DNA of 17,916 bases from Chloroflexota bacterium (GTDB taxonomy: Bacteria > Chloroflexota > Dormibacteria > Dormibacterales > Dormibacteraceae): positions 1 through 17,916 of the forward strand of contig VBKD01000120.1 of the NCBI GenBank assembly GCA_005888075.1. Reading direction: 5' to 3'. This document shows positions 13,261 to 17,916 of this stretch, one piece after another (the first letter of the stretch is position 1; every line of letters starts with the position of its first letter). Under the pieces are notes generated by a model that did not search any database, had not been told where the DNA came from, and worked only from the letters and a program-made list of their open reading frames with translations. The position numbers and the translations under genes are program-made.

Positions 13261-14214
13261 TCACGGAAAGCTCGATTGGACCACCGGCCGGATGGCTTCC
13301 CAGTTGGGAAACACAACGCTCTGACCGTCGGCGAAGCCTTCCGAGGTGTAGGGAGGCAGCAGCACGACGCGCCGGATGTTGCTCGCGTCGAATTCGTTGG
13401 CGATGGCAAGCAACGAGCGGAGCTTGTCGAGCCCGATGCTCGTCTTGATCTCGCCGTTCATGGCATTGGCCAGCGCCGGCAGGTCGGCGACGTTCAGCCG
13501 CTTGGCCTCCGCTTTGATCGCGAGAAGGAGCTGCTGCTGCCTCTCCGAACGGGCAAAGTCGCCTCGAAGGTCACCGTGACGGGAACGCACGTACTGAAGC
13601 GCATGGACCCCGTCGAGGTGTGAGGAACCGGGGAGCGCGGCCACGCGGTAGTAGTCATATGGATTCCCGGTCGCGCTGAGGTCCATGGGATAGAAGTCGT
13701 CCATGACCGGGTTGCTGACAAAGATGTTCACGCCGCCGAGCTGATCAACGATCTTGACCAGGCCGTTCAGCCCGATCCAAACGTAGTCATCGATATGAAC
13801 CTTGAAGTTGCTCTCCACAGCATCGATCGCCGCCTGGTGACCCCCCAGCTGATACGCGGTGCTGATCTTGCCGACGCCCTGGCCCGGGATGGGAACCCAG
13901 AGGTCGCGCGGAATCGAGAGCATGGTCGCTTGCTTCGAGACGGGATCGACTCTGACCAGGATCATCGATTGGGTGTTCAGGCGGTCGGGCACGAACTTCG
14001 AGTCGTCGTCAGAGCCGAGCAGCAGCACGGTGAATGGCTGCTTCGGTGCGAGGACAGGGTTGAGATTGGGGACCGACCCGGCGCCGAAGGTCGAGGTGGT
14101 CGCAGTCTGAAAGACCGGCAAGAAGTAGGTGAAGAGGCCTATCAGGCCGGCGATCAGGAACCCCGCGAGAATGATCGAGGCGCGGGGCAATGGCACGGGA
14201 CGGCGCAACTCCAA
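13261..14214 (-). CDS. LytR-CpsA-Psr (LCP) family cell-wall glycopolymer transferase
   Basis: The product is 317 residues. A membrane anchor (IILAGFLIAGLIGLFTYFLP, 14-33) precedes the LCP domain. Landmarks are LLLGSDDDSKFVPDRLNTQS (Asp77-Arg78), ILVRVDP (Asp90), LSIPRDLWVPIPG (Arg103, Asp104), GKISTAYQLGG, LVKIVDQLGGVNI, ALQYVRSRHGDLRGDF and ARSERQQQLL (Arg222, Arg225). This is the polyprenyl-phosphate pocket and Arg set used to transfer glycopolymers onto peptidoglycan outside the membrane. The domain starts close to the anchor, as in Gram-positive LCPs. The start is TTG 14214, supported by GGAGGG about 9 bases before; a GTG six codons on is an alternative. It is the core gene of the minus-strand envelope operon. 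Confidence 0.92.
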   Translation of the reverse strand: MELRRPVPLPRASIILAGFLIAGLIGLFTYFLPVFQTATTSTFGAGSVPNLNPVLAPKQPFTVLLLGSDDDSKFVPDRLNTQSMILVRVDPVSKQATMLSIPRDLWVPIPGQGVGKISTAYQLGGHQAAIDAVESNFKVHIDDYVWIGLNGLVKIVDQLGGVNIFVSNPVMDDFYPMDLSATGNPYDYYRVAALPGSSHLDGVHALQYVRSRHGDLRGDFARSERQQQLLLAIKAEAKRLNVADLPALANAMNGEIKTSIGLDKLRSLLAIANEFDASNIRRVVLLPPYTSEGFADGQSVVFPNWEAIRPVVQSSFP

Positions 14215-14283
14215 AAGGCGGACCCTCCATCGAGCAAACGCTTGAGCGTGCCCGAACCCCCGGGGCTGATGAGCGGGGTCGCG

Positions 14284-14751
14284 TCAGGCGGCGACGATGC
14301 GGTGGAGGTTCTTGCTCGAGATCGAATAGCTTCCGGCCGAAGTCGCGACGTGGATGGTCACGCGATAGTCGCCGTAGCTCTCGCCGCTGGTTGCCTTGAC
14401 GTTGGTGCACGCGCTCGACGCAATCACCTTCAAGGTCGTGGTCGCTCCCGGCGAGACCGTCACCGGCGTGAATTTCGCGGCGCCCGCGTCGTACTTGTCG
14501 CCGATCTTCTCGAGCCAGCTTCCCTTGGTGGCATCCAGGGTCATGTCGGCGGTCACCGATTTGATGGTTACGGTGGTGGAAGTGGCGTTATGCGCCTGAA
14601 CGCTGGCGTGCAGGTCGTAGGCGGCATTGTTGGCGCCGGCAGGGCACGAGTACGTGGCGTCCACATCGGCCGACGTCAGGGCGAACGTCGACGCCTGTCC
14701 CGAGCAGGCCGTGATCCACATCGCGGCGGCGAGGACGGCCATGACCCGCAT
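14284..14751 (-). CDS. Putative lipoprotein, unknown function
   Basis: The product is 155 residues. MRVMAVLAAAMWITACSGQA is a type II signal peptide with lipobox ITAC, so Cys16 is the probable lipidated residue. The mature domain is beta-rich, Ser/Thr/Ala-rich and immunoglobulin-like in pattern (TTVTIKSVTADMTLDA; VTVSPGATTTLKVIASSACT; YGDYRVTIHVATSAGSYS). Two further Cys (mature region, near YSCPAG and SSACT) may form a disulfide. The ATG overlaps the stop of the preceding small gene in TGATG, a coupled start. It lies 69 bases before the LCP gene, in the same direction. I do not recognise a family; surface display on the membrane is the only safe statement. Confidence 0.72.
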   Translation of the reverse strand: MRVMAVLAAAMWITACSGQASTFALTSADVDATYSCPAGANNAAYDLHASVQAHNATSTTVTIKSVTADMTLDATKGSWLEKIGDKYDAGAAKFTPVTVSPGATTTLKVIASSACTNVKATSGESYGDYRVTIHVATSAGSYSISSKNLHRIVAA

Positions 14752-14975
14752 CAGCGCTTCTTCCGCTCCGACGCGGTCGCCACCGCCAGCAGGCCGCTGA
14801 GCACCCCGCCTTCGAATATCGCGTAGATCACCGAGCGAACCAGGGGCTGACCGAAAGGCCCGATATTGATCAGCAGCATGAGGACCGCAAGCACAGGAAA
14901 CGAGATCGCAAGCTGCTTCCATGTCTCCAGGGCCTCCCACCACAGGACGATGGGGGCGGGCCGCTTATCACTCAC
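14751..14975 (-). CDS. 74-residue two-TM membrane protein
   Basis: From GTG 14975: a hydrophilic, basic start (SDKRPAPIVLWWEALETWKQ), a first TM helix (LAISFPVLAVLMLLINIGPF, 20-40), a short loop, a less hydrophobic second segment (VIYAIFEGGVLSGLLAVATA) and the end SERKKR. Both basic ends suggest a hairpin with N and C termini in the cytoplasm. There is no convincing ribosome site, but a TATCAT box (14988-14983) lies seven bases before the GTG, so the mRNA may be leaderless. It is the first gene of the minus-strand run and couples to the lipoprotein through TGATG. No family is recognised. Confidence 0.62.
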   Translation of the reverse strand: MSDKRPAPIVLWWEALETWKQLAISFPVLAVLMLLINIGPFGQPLVRSVIYAIFEGGVLSGLLAVATASERKKR

Positions 14976-15018
14976 CGCTCGGATGATAGAGATGCGGCCC
15001 CTTCCTTATTAATGTGCG
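14976..15018. promoter_or_regulatory. 43-base divergent promoter region, possibly leaderless both ways
   Basis: On the minus strand TATCAT (14988-14983) stands seven bases before GTG 14975. On the plus strand TATTAA (15007-15012) stands six bases before GTG 15019. Both spacings would place transcription starts at or next to the start codons, and neither gene has a Shine-Dalgarno. No good -35 is visible for either; the two would overlap in this short gap, suggesting mutually exclusive or jointly regulated transcription. Confidence 0.4.
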
Positions 15019-15705
15019 GTGTTCTGCGTCCACGGCGCAGCGAACGGTACATTTGCGGAAACACTGACGCGAATACTTGCTGTCGCTGACGAAATCGATG
15101 AAGCGCTCTACGGCGACAAGCTCACGAAGCTGCGGCCGGACATCGTGGTCTCATGCGGGGACCTTCCTTTCGACTATCTCGAGTACCTTGTCAGCCGGCT
15201 CGACGTACCGCTCTTGTTCGTGCCTGGCAACCACGACCCAAGCCTTAGGTTGCCGGACACGACCTGGTCGCCGCTGGAGCTCGAGCAAAGGGTCCCCGGG
15301 CCGGCCGGATGCGAGAACGTGGACGGCAGGCTTGCCGAGGTCCGTGGACTTCGCATCGCCGGGCTCGGGGGGAGCCTTCGCTACAAGCGCGGACCGAATC
15401 AGTATTCGCAGGCGGAGATGCGCTGGCGCGCGCTGAAGCTCGAGTTCCGGATTCGTTTGAAGCGCGTTCGTAATCGACGCAAGCTGGACGTTCTCGTCAC
15501 CCACGCGCCGCCATTCGGCCTCGCCGACGCCAAGGATCCGGCGCATCTCGGATTCGTCGCGTTCAATCGCCTGATCCTGGAGTTCCATCCCGTTCTCGCC
15601 GTCCACGGCCACATCCACCCCTATGGCCGCGCCCAACCGGAGCGCCAGATCGACTCGACGCGCGTCATCAACGCGGTTGCTTCTCGCATCATCGAAATCC
15701 CGTGA
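15019..15705 (+). CDS. Calcineurin-like metallophosphoesterase
   Basis: The product is 228 residues. Metallophosphoesterase motifs are SCGDLPFD (Gly47-Asp48), VPGNHDP (Asn71-His72), VTHAPPFG (His162) and AVHGHIHPYG (His198, His200). The usual first motif D-x-H reads instead VADEID: Asp24 is kept but the His position is Ile26. From memory this 'ILAVSDEV...CGDLP.DYLEY' form is a recognisable bacterial subfamily, so it is probably not a dead enzyme, though the metal site may differ. Substrate is unknown. The GTG at 15019 has no ribosome site and may be leaderless; residues 1-17 look less family-like than the segment from RILAVADE onward. The last four bases (GTGA) overlap the MFS gene start. Confidence 0.85.
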   Translation: MFCVHGAANGTFAETLTRILAVADEIDEALYGDKLTKLRPDIVVSCGDLPFDYLEYLVSRLDVPLLFVPGNHDPSLRLPDTTWSPLELEQRVPGPAGCENVDGRLAEVRGLRIAGLGGSLRYKRGPNQYSQAEMRWRALKLEFRIRLKRVRNRRKLDVLVTHAPPFGLADAKDPAHLGFVAFNRLILEFHPVLAVHGHIHPYGRAQPERQIDSTRVINAVASRIIEIP

Positions 15706-16832
15706 AGGAATTTCTTCGCAACGGAAGGCTGCTGACCTTGATGCTGGGTCACTTCACTGTCGACAGCTACGTCGGCGTCCTTCCCGTGCTCTATCCGGTT
15801 CTGATCGGGAGGTTTCACCTGAGCCTCGCCACGGTGGGACTCGTCAGCCTGGCCTATGGAGGCATGGCTGCGATCTCGCAGCCTCTGTTCGGGCTGCTCG
15901 CCGATCGCTTCGGCACGCGATTGACCGGCGTCGCGTTGTGCTGGACCGCTCTGGCCTTCGCGCTGGTGGGATTCGCGGACAGCTTTCCGCTGCTTCTCGT
16001 TCTGGCGTGTGCCTCGGGACTCGGCTCTGGAGCTTTTCATCCACTCGGCGCGCTGGACGTGCGGGCCTTGCTGCCGGCATGGCGCCGGAGCGCCGGCATG
16101 TCGATCTATGTCACCGCGGGCACCGTGGGCGTGGCCGTGGGACCGTTGATCGGCATCGCCGCTTTCGGGGCATTCAACCTCCATGGGACCGCTCTGCTGC
16201 TCATCCCTGGTGTGATCGCCGGCGGCTACCTGCTCTGGCGGATGCGCGGCCAGGTCACGGCCACCAGGGCGCCTGGGGCGGCGAGGGCGGCGAGCGGCGC
16301 TCCGCTGTTCGCGCTGGCTGTGGTGATCGGCGTGATGATGTCCCGGAGCTGGACGGTCAACGTGTTCCAGGCATTCACGCCGACCTGGTACCAGCAGATG
16401 GGCTACGGCGCGGATTTCTACGGCCCGCTCGCCACGACCCTCGTACTCGCGAGCGCGGTCGGCACCGTGGGCTGCGGTGCGCTGGCTGACAGGTTCGGCC
16501 GGCGGACAGTCATCCTGGCGACCCTCGTGCTGACGATTCCGGCGATCCTCCTGTACACGATGTATCCGGGTCGGTGGGCATTCCTGACCGCGATGCTCAT
16601 CGGGTTCCTGGCGGCTTCGACAGCACCCCTCATGCTCCTCATGGCGCAGCAGCTCCTGGTGGCTCGCGCTGGACTTGCCTCAGGCCTGGTCATGGGCCTC
16701 GGCTTCGTGACGGGAGCAATCGGCGTGCCGATCAACGGCGCGATCGCTGACTCGATCGGGCTTCAGAAGTCGCTGATGACGCACGTCATCCTCGTCATCC
16801 GGCGACCACATCGAGATCGACGTGCGGGATGA
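15702..16832 (+). CDS. MFS transporter (fosmidomycin-resistance/sugar-type), C-terminal helix apparently missing
   Basis: The product is 376 residues with about eleven hydrophobic helices. MFS signature A occurs twice, as GLLADRFGTR in loop 2-3 and GALADRFGRR in loop 8-9. The overall sequence (HFTVDSYVGVLPVLYPVL; GLGSGAFHPLGA) resembles the Fsr group of drug or metabolite exporters. After IADSIGLQKSLMTHVILVI, where the twelfth helix should begin, it ends in RRPHRDRRAG. Other frames there are not hydrophobic, so the helix is absent rather than frameshifted. The GTG start overlaps the phosphoesterase stop (GTGA), and the 3' end overlaps the DUF2268 gene by 11 bases. The substrate is unknown. 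A deletion joining the two genes, or an assembly error, would explain the short end. Confidence 0.85.
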   Translation: MKEFLRNGRLLTLMLGHFTVDSYVGVLPVLYPVLIGRFHLSLATVGLVSLAYGGMAAISQPLFGLLADRFGTRLTGVALCWTALAFALVGFADSFPLLLVLACASGLGSGAFHPLGALDVRALLPAWRRSAGMSIYVTAGTVGVAVGPLIGIAAFGAFNLHGTALLLIPGVIAGGYLLWRMRGQVTATRAPGAARAASGAPLFALAVVIGVMMSRSWTVNVFQAFTPTWYQQMGYGADFYGPLATTLVLASAVGTVGCGALADRFGRRTVILATLVLTIPAILLYTMYPGRWAFLTAMLIGFLAASTAPLMLLMAQQLLVARAGLASGLVMGLGFVTGAIGVPINGAIADSIGLQKSLMTHVILVIRRPHRDRRAG

Positions 16833-17688
16833 CGCCGTCGCGCTCGAGCGGATGCTCACCCTGCCGGTATCCGCGCGGCTCGAGGCGCTGGCCGAGATCA
16901 GCGGCATCTCGGCGTTCGACGAGCAGCGCATGAACCGCTTGAAGCAGATTCACGAGCAGGGCGACGGCTTTCGGGTGAACGTCGACGATCCGCGTTATGC
17001 GCCCGCACTGAAGAGGCTGGTCGAAGCAGACGCGTGGGGCCAGCTGCGACGCGAGCTGAGCCGCGCGTGGGAATACCAGCAGTCAGAGCTGCCCGGCATC
17101 AGGCACCCTGAACGGATCGAGGTTTCGCTCACGCTCGGCAATCCGGACGACCCCGTCTTCGTCGAACGGACCCTGGGCTATTACGGAATGGGCGCGATGC
17201 CGGGGACCATCTGGCTGGTCGTGTGGCCGACCGAGTACAACGTGACGCGCATCGGCCCATGCGGCGTGCATGAGCTCGCGCACAACCTGCGCACGCCGAA
17301 CGTCGATACCGGCTTCAACCTGGCGGAGTGGGTGATTCATGAGGGACTGGCCGAGGTCTTCACGCTGGAGGTCTGCGGCCCGGGCTCAACCGGTGGCTGG
17401 TACTCGGCCGTCGCCGGCCCGGCGCTGGATGCGGCGTTCGAAAAGGTGACGGCCGCCTTTGATACGGGCAGCGGCTTTGCCGAATGGACGCCCTACGTGC
17501 TCGGCGACCTGGTGGCGGAGCGGATTGGCGCGAGGCCCGTCGGCGTTCCCCACATGGGTGGATACGCCGTCGGCCGTCGCATCGTCGAGCGCTACCTGAA
17601 CGCGACCGGCTTGACGGCCGCCCAGGCCATCGTCCGTCCTGTGGCGGAAATTCTCGCGACCGCCGGAGTGGATCCGCGCCCGTGCTGA
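16822..17688 (+). CDS. DUF2268 putative Zn-dependent protease
   Basis: The product is 288 residues. GPCGVHELAHNLRT gives His150-Glu151-x-x-His154, and WVIHEGLAEVF supplies Glu174 or Glu178 as third ligand; the VWPTEYN strand before and the GGYAVGRRIVERYL helix after are typical of DUF2268, annotated as a predicted zinc protease. There is no signal peptide, so it is likely cytoplasmic. The GTG at 16822 gives the start RDDAVALERML, which matches the N-terminal region of relatives as I recall it. The frame is open upstream to 16780 (reading SGDHIEIDVRDD), so a longer N-terminus is conceivable but has no obvious start codon. It overlaps the MFS gene by 11 bases and the globin gene by 7. Activity has not been shown for the family to my knowledge. 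Confidence 0.85.
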   Translation: MRDDAVALERMLTLPVSARLEALAEISGISAFDEQRMNRLKQIHEQGDGFRVNVDDPRYAPALKRLVEADAWGQLRRELSRAWEYQQSELPGIRHPERIEVSLTLGNPDDPVFVERTLGYYGMGAMPGTIWLVVWPTEYNVTRIGPCGVHELAHNLRTPNVDTGFNLAEWVIHEGLAEVFTLEVCGPGSTGGWYSAVAGPALDAAFEKVTAAFDTGSGFAEWTPYVLGDLVAERIGARPVGVPHMGGYAVGRRIVERYLNATGLTAAQAIVRPVAEILATAGVDPRPC

Positions 17689-17916
17689 ATCGCAGCGTCT
17701 ACGAGCTAGCAGGAGGAGAGCAGGCGTTTCGGCTGCTGGTCCGGCGGTTCTACGAGCGCGTCGGCGCCGATCCCGTGCTGCGTGCCGTGTATCCGGAGGA
17801 GGACCTGTCAGGAGCGACCGAGAGGCTCACCCTGTTCCTCATCCAGTACTGGGGCGGCCCGCCGATCTACAGCGAGCAGCGCGGCCACCCACGCTTGCGG
17901 CTGCGCCACCAGCCAT
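17682..17916 (+). CDS. glbO: Group II truncated haemoglobin (GlbO-like), 5' part
   Basis: From GTG 17682 the frame stays open to the window end, giving 78 residues. The start LNRSVYELAGGEQAFRLLVR (helices A/B, Phe at B9), the stretch RRFYERVGADPVLRAVYPEE (helix B to CD region), then LTLFLIQYWGGPPIYSEQRG and HPRLRLRHQP match group II truncated haemoglobins. The 'YSEQRGHPRLR.RH' segment precedes the proximal-His helix, which lies outside the window. These proteins bind O2 or NO and are tied to redox or nitrosative stress. The GTG overlaps the DUF2268 stop by seven bases, so it belongs to the same operon as the phosphoesterase, MFS and DUF2268 genes. Confidence 0.88.
   Translation, partial: MLNRSVYELAGGEQAFRLLVRRFYERVGADPVLRAVYPEEDLSGATERLTLFLIQYWGGPPIYSEQRGHPRLRLRHQP

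Noticed and set aside
14215..14283. Inverted repeats in the 69-base gap before the LCP gene
   Set aside because: Short, interrupted G/C runs with no T-tract; not convincing as terminator or operator.
13795..14826. 343-residue plus-strand ORF opposite the LCP and lipoprotein genes
   Set aside because: Runs antisense through two or more supported genes; Arg/Gly-rich with no motif.
15623..16489. 288-residue plus-strand ORF within the MFS gene
   Set aside because: Out-of-frame shadow of the transporter; Arg-rich and without family features.
1..17916. CRISPR arrays, tRNA/rRNA genes, insertion sequences or toxin-antitoxin pairs
   Set aside because: No regularly spaced repeats, cloverleaf-like segments, transposase motifs or paired toxin-like genes were seen on either strand.

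Overview
The window is dense, GC-rich bacterial DNA with short intergenic gaps, GTG/TTG starts, and overlapping GTGA or TGATG stop/start junctions. The gene mix suggests a soil-type bacterium with a monoderm or monoderm-like envelope: an LCP-family wall enzyme, a Phage_holin_3_6/DUF3618/YihY cluster, a small actinobacterial-style 'hydrophobic protein', DUF6582 and a group II truncated haemoglobin. Candidatus Dormibacterota, Chloroflexota or Actinomycetota would fit. This placement is inferred from gene content only; there is no rRNA, tRNA or other marker here. I see no CRISPR array, insertion sequence, tRNA or integrase, and no gap over 300 bases without a gene.

Layout. Bases 1-2122 hold the end of a transglutaminase-like gene, a convergent YCII-domain gene, a DUF72 gene and an orphan HExxH protein whose 3' end overlaps DUF72. 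Bases 2187-3403 hold a glycine-rich stress-type membrane protein and a convergent PAP2 phosphatase. Bases 3480-7291 run on the plus strand: a BON-like protein abutting a variant Nramp transporter, then a tight cluster of holin-like protein, DUF3618 protein and YihY/BrkB protein. Bases 7445-9136 hold four small plus-strand genes: a two-TM protein with a Pro/Thr/Ala tail, a DUF6582 protein with a histone-H1-like basic tail, a 55-residue hydrophobic protein, and an 80-residue four-cysteine protein. Several begin after near-perfect Shine-Dalgarno sites and end at hairpins. Bases 9170-11104 hold an unusual proline dehydrogenase, a small secreted protein, a 56-residue C2H2 zinc finger with a textbook terminator, and a second small single-TM protein resembling the DUF3618 one.

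Bases 11115-14975 are a minus-strand run. Read 5' to 3' it encodes a two-TM protein, a lipoprotein, an LCP-family enzyme, a membrane-anchored PD40 beta-propeller, a 59-residue helical protein and a patatin-like lipase. This looks like one envelope-related operon. A 43-base divergent promoter region separates it from a plus-strand run (15019-17916) of overlapping genes: metallophosphoesterase, an MFS transporter apparently lacking its last helix, a DUF2268 zinc-protease-like protein and the start of a truncated haemoglobin.

The theme is envelope and stress physiology rather than a mobile island. I see no complete, clearly new defence or biosynthetic system. The points most worth a second look are: the proline dehydrogenase missing a barrel segment and a conserved tyrosine; the Nramp protein with altered metal-site residues; the MFS/DUF2268 junction; the cluster of small membrane and basic proteins; and the small genes that automatic calling easily misses (8542-8709 and 12067-12246).
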